Positions 1 through 9,470 are shown, counted from the first letter of the stretch. The stretch is DNA of 61,627 nt from Candidatus Cryptobacteroides choladohippi (GCA_018065985.1 JAGHSF010000026.1:1-61627); one strand, 5' to 3'. Notes: generated by a model from the letters alone, not told the origin. Made by a program: numbers and translations.

Positions 1-1
1 G

Positions 2-646
2 AACAAGACCAAGTACATCGGCACCGACGAGAACTGGGCCAAGGCTGAGCAGGCCATCATCGACGCCGCCGCGAAGAAGGGTCTCAACACTGTCGTTGAG
101 CTTGGCGAGGCTGCATTCTACGGCCCCAAGCTTGACTTCATGGTCAAGGATGCCATCGGCCGCGAGTGGCAGCTCGGTACCATTCAGGTGGATTACAACC
201 TCCCTGAACGCTTCCAGCTTGAATTCACTGACGCTGACGGAAGCAAGCAGCGTCCTGTTATGATTCATCGTGCACCCTTCGGTTCCATCGAGAGATTTAC
301 CGCCGTCGTGCTCGAGCATACTGCAGGTCATCTGCCTCTCTGGCTTGCTCCTGATCAGGTGAAAGTGTTGCCAGTCAGCGAGAAATATGCAGAATATGCT
401 GAAAAAGTTTGCAGTTTGCTGAAAAATTCCGAAATTCGCGCCTCTGTCGATTCCCGCAATGAGACATTGGGCAAGAGAATCCGTGATATCGCGGCACTGC
501 GAGTTCCGGTTCTTATGATCGTCGGAGAAAAAGAAGTTGCAGAGGGTACCGTGTCAGTGCGCCAGGAAGGTGCGGACAAGGGCTCTATGAACATAGAACA
601 AGTTATTAATTATTTAAAGTCAGCGATTGCTGAAGAATTATCTTAA
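2..646 (+). CDS. thrS: Threonyl-tRNA synthetase, C-terminal part (cut by window edge)
   Basis: The reading frame is open from the window edge to a TAA stop, leaving 214 residues. This is the end of the class II catalytic core ([13 protein letters not shown], then [18 protein letters not shown], then [15 protein letters not shown]) followed by the anticodon-binding domain from about residue 115. The enzyme charges tRNA-Thr in the cytoplasm. The N-terminal TGS and editing domains lie outside the window. The stop TAA shares its last A with the ATG of infC, so the two are translationally coupled, in the thrS-infC-rpmI-rplT order common in bacteria. Confidence 0.97.
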   Translation, partial: NKTKYIGTDENWAKAEQAIIDAAAKKGLNTVVELGEAAFYGPKLDFMVKDAIGREWQLGTIQVDYNLPERFQLEFTDADGSKQRPVMIHRAPFGSIERFTAVVLEHTAGHLPLWLAPDQVKVLPVSEKYAEYAEKVCSLLKNSEIRASVDSRNETLGKRIRDIAALRVPVLMIVGEKEVAEGTVSVRQEGADKGSMNIEQVINYLKSAIAEELS

Positions 647-1239
647 TGGCAGCACCTTACAGACCGAAGCCTTCGTTCAAACCCGGAGCACGTCGTCCAG
701 ATCCGCATACAGCGCAGAAGAAGGACGAGAACGAGTTGAATATCAACGAGGAAATCAGCGCGGCGCAAGTGCGTCTCGTCGGTGACAACATTCCGGAACC
801 GGGAATCTATCCGATTTCAAAGGCTCTGAAACTTGCGGACGAACTGGAACTCGATCTGGTGGAGATAAGCGCCAAGGTCGATCCTCCCGTGTGCAAGATT
901 CTGGATTATCAGAAATACTTGTACCAGCAGAAGAAGAAGGCCAAGGAGATGAAATCCAACGCCGCAAAGGTGGTCATCAAGGAGATCCGTTTCGGCCCGA
1001 ATACCGACGAGCACGACTTCCAGTTCAAGCTCAAGCATGCTCGTGAGTTCCTTCAGGAAGGCTCAAAGGTAAAGGCTACCATATTCTTCAGAGGACGTGC
1101 AATCATGTTCAAGGACCAGGGAGAGAAACAGCTGCTCCGCTTCGCCGTTGAACTTGAAGAGTTCGGACGTGCTGAGAACATGCCTGTTCTCGAGGGCAAG
1201 AGAATGAATATGATGATTGCCCCGAACAAAAAGAAATAG
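646..1239 (+). CDS. infC: Translation initiation factor IF-3
   Basis: 197 residues. IF-3 binds the 30S subunit, prevents early 50S joining and proofreads the start codon and initiator tRNA. After a basic N-terminal extension of about 28 residues comes the IF-3 N domain ([17 protein letters not shown]), a lysine-rich linker ([11 protein letters not shown]) and the C domain ([17 protein letters not shown], then [11 protein letters not shown]). The start is an ordinary ATG overlapping the thrS stop, not the rare AUU/AUC start used for autoregulation in enterobacteria. The extension beyond the first N-domain strand is typical of Bacteroidetes homologues. Confidence 0.97.
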   Translation: MAAPYRPKPSFKPGARRPDPHTAQKKDENELNINEEISAAQVRLVGDNIPEPGIYPISKALKLADELELDLVEISAKVDPPVCKILDYQKYLYQQKKKAKEMKSNAAKVVIKEIRFGPNTDEHDFQFKLKHAREFLQEGSKVKATIFFRGRAIMFKDQGEKQLLRFAVELEEFGRAENMPVLEGKRMNMMIAPNKKK

Positions 1240-1240
1240 T

Positions 1241-1253
1241 CCGCCTCGGGCGG
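1241..1253 (+). promoter_or_regulatory. Small GC hairpin between infC and rpmI
   Basis: CCGCC and GGCGG flank a TCG loop right after the infC stop. No T-run follows (the next bases are TAACAATAAAC), so it is not an intrinsic terminator. It could be an mRNA stability element or part of an L20-responsive leader. The role is inferred from position only. Confidence 0.3.
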
Positions 1254-1288
1254 TAACAATAAACAACAAACAATAAAAATTAAAAACA

Positions 1289-1483
1289 ATGGCAAAGCTT
1301 AAAACCAACTCCGGTGCCAAAAAGCGTTTCGCGCTTACCGGATCGGGAAAGATCAAGAGGAAGCATGCTTACCACAGCCACATCCTCACCAAGAAGACCA
1401 AAAAACGTAAGAGAAACCTGGATCACTTCGCTCTTCTGGAGAAAGCTGATCGTAACAGGGTAAATGAAATGTTGGTTCTCTAA
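1289..1483 (+). CDS. rpmI: 50S ribosomal protein L35
   Basis: 64 residues, the usual bL35 length. The family signature is visible: [31 protein letters not shown], given here only as a spanning description (residues 3 to 33), then a lysine-rich segment and a short C-terminal helix. It sits between infC and rplT, spaced 49 and 12 bases, so it belongs to the same operon. An A-rich untranslated stretch precedes the ATG. Confidence 0.97.
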   Translation: MAKLKTNSGAKKRFALTGSGKIKRKHAYHSHILTKKTKKRKRNLDHFALLEKADRNRVNEMLVL

Positions 1484-1495
1484 AAGTATTGAATT

Positions 1496-1840
1496 ATGCC
1501 TAGATCAGTCAACTCAGTCGCTTCAAGAGCGCGCCGCAAGAAGATTCTTAAGAGAACCCGCGGTAATTTCCTGTCAAGAAAGAACGTCTGGACAGTAGCA
1601 AAGAACACCTACGAGAAAGGTCTTACCTACGCTTATCGTGACCGCAAGGCCAAGAAGCGCAACTTCCGTGCTCTCTGGATCCAGAGAATCAATGCTGCCG
1701 CACGTCAGTACGGTATGTCATATTCTCAGTTCATGGGCAAGCTCAACGCTCAGAACATCGGACTCAACCGCAAGGTGCTTGCAGACCTGGCAATGAATAA
1801 CCCTCAGGCATTTGAGGCTATCATCAATTCTGTAAAATAA
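1496..1840 (+). CDS. rplT: 50S ribosomal protein L20
   Basis: 114 residues. bL20 binds 23S rRNA early in assembly and in other bacteria represses its own operon. Signature segments include [19 protein letters not shown] near the start, [20 protein letters not shown] near residue 42 and [17 protein letters not shown] near residue 64. It begins 12 bases after rpmI, completing the infC-rpmI-rplT block. Confidence 0.97.
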   Translation: MPRSVNSVASRARRKKILKRTRGNFLSRKNVWTVAKNTYEKGLTYAYRDRKAKKRNFRALWIQRINAAARQYGMSYSQFMGKLNAQNIGLNRKVLADLAMNNPQAFEAIINSVK

Positions 1841-1849
1841 TAACGAAAG

Positions 1850-3001
1850 GTGGGGAAGAGGAAGAAGTTCCGCACAAAGAGCAAGTTCCTTAACTGGTTG
1901 CTTGACTGGCTTGATGCCATACTCTTTGCGGTAGTGGTTGTGACCCTGATCAACACGTTCTGGTTCCAATCATTCAAAATTCCCTCATCCTCGATGGAGA
2001 GCAGTCTCTACACCGGAGATCATCTCTTCGTGAGCAAATTGACATACGGCGCCAGAATGCCACAGACGCCCCTGACAGTGCCCTTCACGCACAACGTCAT
2101 GTTCGGAAAGGAATCTTACAGTACAAAGATTCAATGGAAGTACAGACGTCTGCCGGGCTTCAGGGATGTTCGCAAAGGCGATTATGTGGTATTCGGTTTC
2201 CCTAACGGGGATACGGTGCTTCGCCGCTCGCCGGCTGAAGACTACCATGCCCTCGAACGTTTCTACGGAAGCGAACAGATCCGCAATCTGGGTCCAGTGG
2301 TTGTCAGGCCGATGGACAAGAAGGATCACTACGTAAAACGTTGCGTTGCAGTTGCCGGCGATACTCTTGAAGTCAGGAATGGCTTTGTATGGGTCAACGG
2401 CGAGCAGCAGGAGGTCTATCCCGGAGTCCAGTTGTCATATGTTGTCAAGACGAACGGCAATAAGCTGAATGCCAAGACAATACAGAAACTCGGACTCAAT
2501 ATTGAAGAGCTTTATTACAGCAATGCGCTGCCCGGTTATCCGGCAATGCCTCTTACTGCAGAGATGCTCTCCGCCGTCAAGGAACTGCCTGGTGTTGTAA
2601 GCGTCGAACCGAACCTGGAACTGGAGGCGGACTATCGCGAGATATTTCCCTTCACTGAGGATACAGGCTGGACCAGAGATTTCTTCGGCCCCCTGTGGAT
2701 TCCCAAAGCCGGCGAGACGGTCAGGCTCACAACGGAAAACCTTCCGCTTTATGAAAGGATAATCTCAGTTTACGAAGGCGCCTCTGTGCAGGAGGCCCTC
2801 CAGGCAGGGGAATATACTTTCAAACAGGATTACTACTTCATGATGGGAGACAACAGGCACAATTCTCTCGACTCCAGATACTGGGGCTTCGTTCCCGAGG
2901 ATCACATTGTCGGAAGACCTGCTCTGATATGGCTCTCAACAGACAACGGGTACAGATTCCCGAAGAATATCAGGTGGCGCAGATTCCTTAAATTTCTGTA
3001 G
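1850..3001 (+). CDS. lepB: Signal peptidase I
   Basis: 383 residues. This inner-membrane serine protease removes signal peptides from exported proteins. A membrane helix at about residues 15 to 38 precedes the catalytic serine (PSSSM, Ser about 48). The catalytic lysine is in [11 protein letters not shown] (Lys about 163). The C-terminal conserved box is [16 protein letters not shown]. The roughly 115-residue gap between Ser and Lys, and a second insert before the last box, make it longer than the E. coli enzyme; long versions are normal in Bacteroidetes. The chosen start is GTG, nine bases after rplT, because no earlier in-frame start fits and the TM helix is complete. Confidence 0.93.
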   Translation: MGKRKKFRTKSKFLNWLLDWLDAILFAVVVVTLINTFWFQSFKIPSSSMESSLYTGDHLFVSKLTYGARMPQTPLTVPFTHNVMFGKESYSTKIQWKYRRLPGFRDVRKGDYVVFGFPNGDTVLRRSPAEDYHALERFYGSEQIRNLGPVVVRPMDKKDHYVKRCVAVAGDTLEVRNGFVWVNGEQQEVYPGVQLSYVVKTNGNKLNAKTIQKLGLNIEELYYSNALPGYPAMPLTAEMLSAVKELPGVVSVEPNLELEADYREIFPFTEDTGWTRDFFGPLWIPKAGETVRLTTENLPLYERIISVYEGASVQEALQAGEYTFKQDYYFMMGDNRHNSLDSRYWGFVPEDHIVGRPALIWLSTDNGYRFPKNIRWRRFLKFL

Positions 3002-3007
3002 CATCAG

Positions 3008-3039
3008 TTTGGAAATCAGAAAATTATAAGCGATATTTG
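3008..3039 (+). promoter_or_regulatory. Candidate Bacteroidetes promoter for rpmB-rpmG-DUF4295
   Basis: TTTG at 3008-3011 and GATATTTG at 3032-3039 are separated by 20 bases. This fits the TTTG-N19-21-TAnnTTTG consensus with one mismatch in the -7 box. It would give an A-rich leader of about 35 bases before rpmB. Confidence 0.5.
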
Positions 3040-3079
3040 CAGCCCCGCGTTTTAGAAATAAAATAAAAAAGATAAAATT

Positions 3080-3322
3080 ATGGCAAAAGTTTGTCAGGTA
3101 ACTGGTAGAAAGAGAATGAAAGGCAACAACGTTGCCCATTCCAAGCTGCGCACCAAGCGCGACTTCTCTCTCAACCTCAAGAACAAGCGTTTCTGGAGCG
3201 AGGAAGAGCAGAGATTCATCACCCTTAAGGTTTCTTGCAAGGGTATGAGAATTATCGAGAAGAACGGTCTCGAGGCAACTCTCCGTGACGCTCAGAAGAA
3301 AGGATTGATTAACCTTGTTTAA
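3080..3322 (+). CDS. rpmB: 50S ribosomal protein L28
   Basis: 80 residues, a full bL28: [20 protein letters not shown], then the conserved [20 protein letters not shown] segment. It starts a three-gene set of very small genes (rpmB, rpmG, DUF4295) spaced 11 and 20 bases apart that is conserved in Bacteroidetes upstream of ftsY. Confidence 0.97.
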   Translation: MAKVCQVTGRKRMKGNNVAHSKLRTKRDFSLNLKNKRFWSEEEQRFITLKVSCKGMRIIEKNGLEATLRDAQKKGLINLV

Positions 3323-3333
3323 TTTTCAGAATT

Positions 3334-3522
3334 ATGGCAAAGAAAGCAAAAGGCAACAGGGTGCAGGTCATCCTTGAGAGCATCGAGAAGGACGAGAATG
3401 GCAAGGCTATGGTATCTCGTTACATCACTACCAAGAACAAGAAGAACACTCCCACACGTCTTGAGCGTAACAAGTATCACGCTGGCGTAAAGAAGGTCAC
3501 TGTTCACCGTGAAATCAAATAA
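3334..3522 (+). CDS. rpmG: 50S ribosomal protein L33
   Basis: 62 residues, bL33. It shows [16 protein letters not shown], the [19 protein letters not shown] core and a C-terminal strand. No zinc-binding cysteines are present, so this is the cysteine-free, zinc-independent form. It is the middle gene of the rpmB-rpmG-DUF4295 operon. Confidence 0.95.
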   Translation: MAKKAKGNRVQVILESIEKDENGKAMVSRYITTKNKKNTPTRLERNKYHAGVKKVTVHREIK

Positions 3523-3542
3523 TTAAGATAGGAGATTAGAAT

Positions 3543-3701
3543 ATGGCAAAGAAAGCCGTCGCAACATTCGCAGCAAAGGCCGGTGCAAAGAGCATGGTCA
3601 AGTGCATTCGCATGGACAAATCCCCTAAGACAGGTGCTTACGTATTCACAGAGCAGCTTGTAGAGGCAGAAAAGGCAAAGGATTTCTTCAACAAGAAGTA
3701 A
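3543..3701 (+). CDS. DUF4295 small basic protein
   Basis: 52 residues, beginning MAKKAVATFAAKAGAKSMVK and ending AEKAKDFFNKK. It matches the Bacteroidetes-restricted DUF4295 family, a lysine-rich protein almost always encoded right after rpmG. The position and charge suggest a ribosome-associated role, but the function is not established. It is followed by a strong terminator. Confidence 0.9.
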   Translation: MAKKAVATFAAKAGAKSMVKCIRMDKSPKTGAYVFTEQLVEAEKAKDFFNKK

Positions 3702-3721
3702 TTTTAACCTAAGTATATAAA

Positions 3722-3754
3722 TGAAGGCTCGGAAAATATCCGGGCCTTCATTTT
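3722..3754 (+). terminator. Rho-independent terminator after the L28-L33-DUF4295 operon
   Basis: A GC-rich stem pairs 3722-3732 with 3740-3750 (one T-G pair) around a 7-base AAAATAT loop, followed by TTTT. It separates the ribosomal operon from the ftsY promoter. Confidence 0.85.
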
Positions 3755-3769
3755 GCTGTATAATTTTTG

Positions 3770-3777
3770 TATCTTTG
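3770..3777 (+). promoter_or_regulatory. -7 box TATCTTTG of ftsY
   Basis: A perfect TAnnTTTG element ends six bases before the ftsY ATG. No good -33 TTTG lies at standard distance (TTTG at 3752-3755 is only 14 bases upstream). The predicted transcript start falls 0 to 3 bases before the ATG, so the mRNA is leaderless or nearly so. Confidence 0.6.
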
Positions 3778-3783
3778 CGTGTT

Positions 3784-4665
3784 ATGGCATTCAGTTTCTT
3801 CCAGAAGATAGGAAGGGCTATCGCTGGCAAGTCCCGAGTGGACGACGATACCCTTGATGCAATAGAAGAGGCTCTTGTAGAGTCGGATATGGGCGTTGAC
3901 ACCACACTCAAGATCATCGACAATCTTGAGGACCGTGTTCAGCATGACAAGTATATGTCCTTCGACGAACTCGTTGACCTTCTTCGCAGCGAAATCTCAA
4001 AACTCATCGAACCCGCTCCTTCAGTCAAGGATGACGCTAAGCCCTATGTCGTGCTTGTCGTAGGCGTCAACGGTGTGGGCAAGACAACGACCATTGGAAA
4101 ACTGGCGAACTATTATCGCAAACAGGGCAAGAAGGTGGTTGTCGGCGCAGCAGACACTTTCCGTGCCGCAGCAGTCGACCAGCTTGTCATATGGTCTGAG
4201 AGGGCCGGCGTCGACATCGTCAAGCAGCAGATGGGTTCCGATCCCGCTGCGGTTGCATACGATACTGTCAAGTCAGCCGTTGCAAAAGGCGCCGATGTCG
4301 TGCTTATCGATACCGCCGGACGTCTTCACAACCGTATCGACCTCATGAACGAGCTTACCAAGATCCGCAATTCGGTCCGCAAGATAGTCCCTGACGCACC
4401 GCATGACGTTATGCTCGTTCTGGATGCCAGCACAGGCCAGAATGCCTTCTCTCAGGCAAAGGAATTCTCGCGCGCAACCGACATCACCTCCCTGGTGGTG
4501 ACCAAGCTCGACGGCACTGCCAAGGGCGGAGTGGTCGTGGGAGTGTCTGACAAGTACCATATCCCCGTGCGCTTCATCGGCACAGGTGAATATATCGATG
4601 ATATCGAAGTCTTTGACAAAGACTCATTTATACAGAAACTTTTCAACCCGGAAGATTTAAAGTAG
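3784..4665 (+). CDS. ftsY: Signal recognition particle receptor FtsY
   Basis: 293 residues. FtsY is the SRP receptor GTPase that docks ribosome-nascent chains to the inner membrane. It has the N domain (four helices, residues about 5 to 85), the P-loop GVNGVGKTTTIGKL near 100, DTAGR near 180 and the TKLDG guanine motif near 240. The N-terminal acidic A domain of E. coli FtsY is absent, as is usual here. The ATG at 3784 is preferred because an upstream in-frame start would lie inside the terminator. pheT starts two bases after its stop. Confidence 0.95.
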   Translation: MAFSFFQKIGRAIAGKSRVDDDTLDAIEEALVESDMGVDTTLKIIDNLEDRVQHDKYMSFDELVDLLRSEISKLIEPAPSVKDDAKPYVVLVVGVNGVGKTTTIGKLANYYRKQGKKVVVGAADTFRAAAVDQLVIWSERAGVDIVKQQMGSDPAAVAYDTVKSAVAKGADVVLIDTAGRLHNRIDLMNELTKIRNSVRKIVPDAPHDVMLVLDASTGQNAFSQAKEFSRATDITSLVVTKLDGTAKGGVVVGVSDKYHIPVRFIGTGEYIDDIEVFDKDSFIQKLFNPEDLK

Positions 4666-4667
4666 AT

Positions 4668-7109
4668 ATGAAGCTCAGTTACAATTGGCTCAAGGATTAT
4701 CTGAAGTGTGACCTTGACCCGCAGCAGATTGCGGACGTGATGACAGGAATAGGCATTGAGGTCGACGGCGTGGAGCAGACCGAGGAGATTCCCGGTGGTC
4801 TCGCAGGCGTTGTCGTTGCCAAGGTCCTTGAATGTGAACCCCACCCTGATTCAGACCATCTGCATATCACCAAGGTTGATGCGGGTGCAGGTGAACCCCT
4901 TACGGTGGTTTGCGGCGCTCCCAACGTTGCCGCAGGCCAGAAGGTTCTCTTCGCACAGCTTGGTACGGTGCTCCCCGGCGATTTCAAGATCAAGAAGTCA
5001 AAGATCCGCGGAGTCGAGAGCTTCGGCATGATCTGCGCCGAGGATGAACTTGGCATAGGCGCCAGCCATGATGGCATCATGGTCCTTCCCGATGAGGCCG
5101 TTGTCGGCACTCCCGCAAAGGAATATCTGCATCTCAAGACAGAGGCTGTCATCGAGTATGAAATCACTGCGAATCGTGTCGATGCTGCCTCTCACTGGGG
5201 CGTTGCACGCGACATTTATGCTTATCTCAAGCTCAACAACATTCCTTGCGAGCTCTGCAGACCCGATGTGAGTGCATTCGCTGAAGGTGCGGGTGAAGGT
5301 TTCCAGATCGACGTGCAGGCTCCTGACGGAGCACCCCGCTATACCGGAATCACAATCAAGGGCGTAAAGGTGGGCCCCAGCCCCGAGTGGATGCAGAAGA
5401 GGCTGCTCAGCATAGGCAGCCGCCCTATCAACAGCATCGTTGATATCAGCAACTACATACTCTTCGAGCTTGGCCAGCCTCTCCACACCTTCGATGCAGA
5501 CAAAATCGAAGGCGGAAAGGTCATCGTGCGCCGCGCCCTCGACGGCGAGACCATCAAGACTCTTGACGGAGTGGAGCGCAAACTCGCCGCAACCGACCTT
5601 GTGATTGCCAATGCGGCGGGCCCCATGTGCATCGCCGGCGTATTCGGCGGGGATGACAGCGGAGTCGTGGAGTCCACCACCAATGTGTTCGTGGAGAGTG
5701 CATACTTCGATCCCGCATCGATACGCAAGACCAGCAAGAGCCAGCAGCTGCAGACCGATGCATCCTTCCGCTATGAGCGTGGATGCGACCCTGAGATCAC
5801 CATCTATGCCCTCAAGCGCGCCGTTACCCTCATCCAGGAGTGTACAGGCGGTACCGTCGTGGGCGGGATTCTCGAGAACTATCCTGAAAAGATCGAGCGC
5901 AGGCAGATCGAGCTTGACTATGACCGCATCGAGGCCTTCATTGGCCAGAACATAGGGCACGACGTCATCGAAGGCATCCTCGAGTCGCTGCAGTACGAGT
6001 TCATCGAGCGCCGCGCAAACGGTGCCCTCGTGGCAGCTCCCAGCTACATGGTCGATGTCTATCGCGAGTGCGACGTCGTTGAGGAGATCCTCCGAATATA
6101 CGGATACGACAACATCGCCCTGCCAAAGCATATGAAGATGAGCGTGAATGCCACCCCGTGCCCCGAGCCGGAGGCAATCAAGAACCACATCTCCAACTTC
6201 CTTGCAGCCAACGGCTTCACCGAGATAATGAACAACTCTCTGACCAAGGGAGACTATTATGCGAACCTCAGTTCGTTCCCTGCAGACCATTGCGTGAGAA
6301 TCGTCAACCCTCTCAGCCAGGATCTGAATGTCATGCGTCAGACTCTGCTTCTTGGCGGCCTTGAGGTTGTGGCATACAACGCCAACCGTCAGATCAATTC
6401 CATCAGGACCTTCGAATACGGCTCGGTATATCAGAGACTTCCCGAGAAGTCGGGCGAGACCGTCGAGGGATACGAGGAGCATCAGTGCTTCTGCCTCATG
6501 CTCACGGGTACCCCGGAGAAGAGCTGGCGCACCGAGGCTGGAAAGAGCAACTTCTTCCAGCTCAAGGGTTACGTGGAGCTCCTTCTCAAGCGCTACGGCG
6601 CCGACCTCTACAAGATGTGGATGGATGCCGCTCCTGCTGACGTATGGTCAGAGGGAACAGTATACAAACTCCCCGGACAGGGAAAGGTCGTTGCCACAAT
6701 GGGACAGATCGCTCCCGCACTTGCAAAGCGCTTCGGCATCAAGCAGCCCGTCTTCGCCGCTGAGATCAACTGGCAGGTGCTGTTCGAACTCGTGAAGAGG
6801 GACAAGGTTGCATTCAAGGAAATGCCCAAGTTCCCCGAAGTCCGCAGGGACCTTGCCCTCCTGCTCGACGAGGGTGTCGGCTACGATGCACTTCGTGCCG
6901 CTGCGTTCAAGGCGGCAGGCAAGCTTCTCAAGCAGGTCGGCCTGTTCGATGTCTACCGTGGAGACAAGATACCTGAAGGCAAGAAGCAGTATGCTCTCAG
7001 CTTCATAATCCAGGACCCCGACAAGACACTTACCGACCAGGATACTGAAAGAGTTATGGACAGGCTTCTCAAGGCCTTCCAGTCACAGTTCGGAGCAATT
7101 CTGAGATAG
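4668..7109 (+). CDS. pheT: Phenylalanyl-tRNA synthetase beta subunit
   Basis: 813 residues, normal length for bacterial PheT. Domain order: N-terminal B1 domain, EMAP-like tRNA-binding domain (about 40 to 150, HPDSDHLHITKVDAG), B3/B4 editing region (about 210 to 390), B5 DNA-binding-like domain, catalytic-like core (about 480 to 700) and C-terminal ferredoxin-fold anticodon-binding domain (KFPEVRRDLALLLDEGVG from about 720). pheS is not adjacent and must lie elsewhere. The gene is co-transcribed with ftsY and the DUF4296 gene. Confidence 0.97.
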   Translation: MKLSYNWLKDYLKCDLDPQQIADVMTGIGIEVDGVEQTEEIPGGLAGVVVAKVLECEPHPDSDHLHITKVDAGAGEPLTVVCGAPNVAAGQKVLFAQLGTVLPGDFKIKKSKIRGVESFGMICAEDELGIGASHDGIMVLPDEAVVGTPAKEYLHLKTEAVIEYEITANRVDAASHWGVARDIYAYLKLNNIPCELCRPDVSAFAEGAGEGFQIDVQAPDGAPRYTGITIKGVKVGPSPEWMQKRLLSIGSRPINSIVDISNYILFELGQPLHTFDADKIEGGKVIVRRALDGETIKTLDGVERKLAATDLVIANAAGPMCIAGVFGGDDSGVVESTTNVFVESAYFDPASIRKTSKSQQLQTDASFRYERGCDPEITIYALKRAVTLIQECTGGTVVGGILENYPEKIERRQIELDYDRIEAFIGQNIGHDVIEGILESLQYEFIERRANGALVAAPSYMVDVYRECDVVEEILRIYGYDNIALPKHMKMSVNATPCPEPEAIKNHISNFLAANGFTEIMNNSLTKGDYYANLSSFPADHCVRIVNPLSQDLNVMRQTLLLGGLEVVAYNANRQINSIRTFEYGSVYQRLPEKSGETVEGYEEHQCFCLMLTGTPEKSWRTEAGKSNFFQLKGYVELLLKRYGADLYKMWMDAAPADVWSEGTVYKLPGQGKVVATMGQIAPALAKRFGIKQPVFAAEINWQVLFELVKRDKVAFKEMPKFPEVRRDLALLLDEGVGYDALRAAAFKAAGKLLKQVGLFDVYRGDKIPEGKKQYALSFIIQDPDKTLTDQDTERVMDRLLKAFQSQFGAILR

Positions 7110-7110
7110 C

Positions 7111-7806
7111 ATGAAACGTTTCTCTGCATATGTCGTCGCTGCCGCGGTGCTGCTTGCGTGCATCGTGTCCTGCGGAAGCAAGGTCAGGATCATACCCGAG
7201 GCCAAACTCTCTCAGATATATGCCGAGATGTTCATGGCCGACGAATGGTTGAGAGAGCACCCGGATGCCCATAAGACCGCCGATACGACTCTGTTCTACG
7301 AGCCCGTCTTCAACAAGTTCGGGTATACCACGGAGGATTACATAGCTACGGTCGACAAGTACATGTACAAACCGGACGACTTTGTGAAGGTGTTCGAGAA
7401 CGCAAAGGCGATACTTGACCGGAAGGCTCAGGAACTGCTTGACATGCAGGCTGTGATAGATGGCATCAACAATGCCAACAAGGCAATCCGGGGATACAGG
7501 GTCAAGGACTTCAATGCCGATTCGCTCATCTGGTCCGATTCGGCCATACTCTGGTACAGGAGGGACAGCGTGACACTTGACAGCCTGGCTTGTCCGGACA
7601 GCATTGCCGGAATCGACAGCCTCGTCCTCGACAGCCTTGCAAGGGTCGACAGCCTGGCCCGTCTTGACAGCATAGCCAATGCAGCGGAGGCTGAACTGCG
7701 GGCGAAGATCGAGAGGAAGGTCCACAGGGCACAGCATGAGACACGTGAAAGCGACAAGCCCGAAAGAATGCCTTCAAGAATGGCCAAGGCCCCAATGACT
7801 GAGTAA
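7111..7806 (+). CDS. DUF4296 lipoprotein with DS-repeat tail
   Basis: 231 residues. A lipoprotein signal ends at LLACIVSCGS (Cys about 21). The DUF4296 domain follows at about 25 to 110 (KLSQIYAEMFMADEWLREH, then the YTTEDY segment). The C-terminal half carries about seven copies of a five- to six-residue DSLAxx unit and then a basic tail. DUF4296 proteins are common Bacteroidetes envelope lipoproteins of unknown role. It begins one base after pheT and ends two bases before the radical SAM gene, so it sits within an operon. Confidence 0.85.
   Translation: MKRFSAYVVAAAVLLACIVSCGSKVRIIPEAKLSQIYAEMFMADEWLREHPDAHKTADTTLFYEPVFNKFGYTTEDYIATVDKYMYKPDDFVKVFENAKAILDRKAQELLDMQAVIDGINNANKAIRGYRVKDFNADSLIWSDSAILWYRRDSVTLDSLACPDSIAGIDSLVLDSLARVDSLARLDSIANAAEAELRAKIERKVHRAQHETRESDKPERMPSRMAKAPMTE
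7564..7680 (+). repeat. In-frame DS(L/I)Axx coding repeat
   Basis: The codons give DSVTL, DSLACP, DSIAGI, DSLVL, DSLARV, DSLARL, DSIANA in succession. GACAGC recurs with varied following codons, so the repeat is old or under protein-level selection. It probably forms an alpha-helical or extended periplasmic spacer. Confidence 0.75.
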
Positions 7807-7808
7807 AG

Positions 7809-8564
7809 ATGATAAGGGAGGAAACGGTATTCGGACCAATCAGGTCCCGCAGGCTGGGATCTTCGCTGGGCATCAATCTGCTGCCCACGAAAGGCAAGCT
7901 GTGCAATTTCGACTGCATATATTGCGAATGCGGATGGAATGATGACGGCCGGGAAGACAAGGCCATCCCTACTGCCGCACAGGTGCGTTCCGCTCTTGAG
8001 GACAAACTTTGCTCCTGCATGCTTGACGGCATAGCTATCGACTCCATCACATTCTCAGGCGACGGCGAACCTACCCTCAATCCCGAGTTCCCCGCCATCA
8101 TTGACGATACCATCGCCCTGCGGGACATATATTATCCTCAGGCAAAGGTTTCGGTGCTGTCGAACGCAACCATGCTGACCCGCCCCGAAGTTGTGGCGGC
8201 TCTCCGGAAGGTGGACAACCCCATACTCAAGATCGATGCACCCACTACCGCGCTTTCAGCGAAGATCAACCGCCCATACAAGGGCTACGACACAGGTGCC
8301 ACGGTCGAGGCGCTCAGGGCGTTCAACGGGGATTTCATACTTCAGACAATGTTCCTTGCAAGCGACGACTTCGACTCTTCCGACCCGGAGGTTCTGAACG
8401 GGTGGATGGACATCGTGCGCAGTCTGCGCCCAAGGCAGATAATGGTATATACGATAGACCGCCCGACTCCTCAGGCAGGCCTGAGAAAATTCAGCGCCGG
8501 GGAGATGCGATCCCTTGTGCAGCCGCTGATAGATGAAGGATTCGACATACAGATAAAAACTTGA
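7809..8564 (+). CDS. Radical SAM protein, COG0731-type
   Basis: 251 residues. The 4Fe-4S/SAM motif is CNFDCIYC (Cys 32, 36, 39), preceded by the family-typical GPIRSRRLGSSLGINLLP. A SGDGEPTLNP motif follows near residue 80. This arrangement matches the small COG0731 radical SAM group distantly related to TYW1, widespread in anaerobes with unproven substrates. It lacks the flavodoxin domain of true TYW1. It lies two bases after the DUF4296 gene and six bases before deoC. Confidence 0.88.
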   Translation: MIREETVFGPIRSRRLGSSLGINLLPTKGKLCNFDCIYCECGWNDDGREDKAIPTAAQVRSALEDKLCSCMLDGIAIDSITFSGDGEPTLNPEFPAIIDDTIALRDIYYPQAKVSVLSNATMLTRPEVVAALRKVDNPILKIDAPTTALSAKINRPYKGYDTGATVEALRAFNGDFILQTMFLASDDFDSSDPEVLNGWMDIVRSLRPRQIMVYTIDRPTPQAGLRKFSAGEMRSLVQPLIDEGFDIQIKT

Positions 8565-8570
8565 CTACAT

Positions 8571-9461
8571 ATGAAACTTTCCGAGAAGTACGGATACACT
8601 CCCGATGAGGAGATGATTGCAGGCAGCATTCAGTCCATTGCAGCTAATCTTGACAACATGAGTTCGCCGGACGCACTTGTCAGGTGCTTTTCCATGATGG
8701 ACCTGACCACGCTGCATCCCCAGGATACGGAAGCTTCTGTCATCAAACTGGTGAACAAGACCAACGGCATTCCCGAGGCTTTCCCCGGCTATCCTCTTCC
8801 TGCCTCGATATGCGTGTTCCCCAACTTTGCAGCCACAGTGCGCGACAACAGAAACACCCCTCAGATCCATGTCACGACCGTGGCCGGCTGCTTCCCCGCT
8901 TCCCAGAGTTTCCCTGAGGTCAAGGTGATGGAGGCACGCCTGGCTGTGCGCAATGGTGCCGACGAGGTGGATATCGTCCTGGCACTCAATGCATTCCTTG
9001 CCGGTGACCATGATGCTGCATCAGATGAGATCAAGGCCGTCCGTGCAGCTGTCGACGAGGAAGCTGCAGCCCAGGGCCGTAGCGTTGTGCTCAAGGTAAT
9101 ACTTGAGACCGGGGTCCTCCGCATCCCCGAGCTCATTGCCGAGGCTTCGTTCCTTGCAATGGAAGCGGGTGCTGACTTTATCAAGACATCAACCGGAAAG
9201 GTGGACATCAATGCCACTCCGGTAGCCGCATATGTGATGTGCGAAAGCATACGCAAGTACTTCGAGGTCACGGGACGCAAGGTCGGATTCAAGGCGGCCG
9301 GAGGCATCTCCACCGCAAAGGATGCGCTCTGCTACTACTTCATCGTCTCCTCGGTTCTCGGAAAGGATTGGCTGAACAAAGACCTCTTCCGCTTTGGCGT
9401 GAGCCGCCTCGGAAACAATCTTATCGGTGCCATAGAGCAGAAGACCGTAAACTACTTCTAA
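8571..9461 (+). CDS. deoC: Deoxyribose-phosphate aldolase
   Basis: 296 residues. It cleaves 2-deoxyribose-5-phosphate to glyceraldehyde-3-phosphate and acetaldehyde in deoxynucleoside salvage. The TIM-barrel landmarks are present: MDLTTLHPQDT, then ADEVDIVL, the Schiff-base lysine in DFIKTSTGK, and VGFKAAGGIST. It is longer than the 220-260 residue short form, due to an N-terminal helical extension of about 35 residues. Co-transcribed with its upstream neighbour. Confidence 0.95.
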   Translation: MKLSEKYGYTPDEEMIAGSIQSIAANLDNMSSPDALVRCFSMMDLTTLHPQDTEASVIKLVNKTNGIPEAFPGYPLPASICVFPNFAATVRDNRNTPQIHVTTVAGCFPASQSFPEVKVMEARLAVRNGADEVDIVLALNAFLAGDHDAASDEIKAVRAAVDEEAAAQGRSVVLKVILETGVLRIPELIAEASFLAMEAGADFIKTSTGKVDINATPVAAYVMCESIRKYFEVTGRKVGFKAAGGISTAKDALCYYFIVSSVLGKDWLNKDLFRFGVSRLGNNLIGAIEQKTVNYF

Positions 9462-9470
9462 CCAATATTT

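Noticed and set aside
4998..6482. Long open frame on the minus strand inside pheT (494 codons)
   Set aside because: It is the mirror of a GC-rich conserved gene. The product has no recognisable domain, and pheT is certain.
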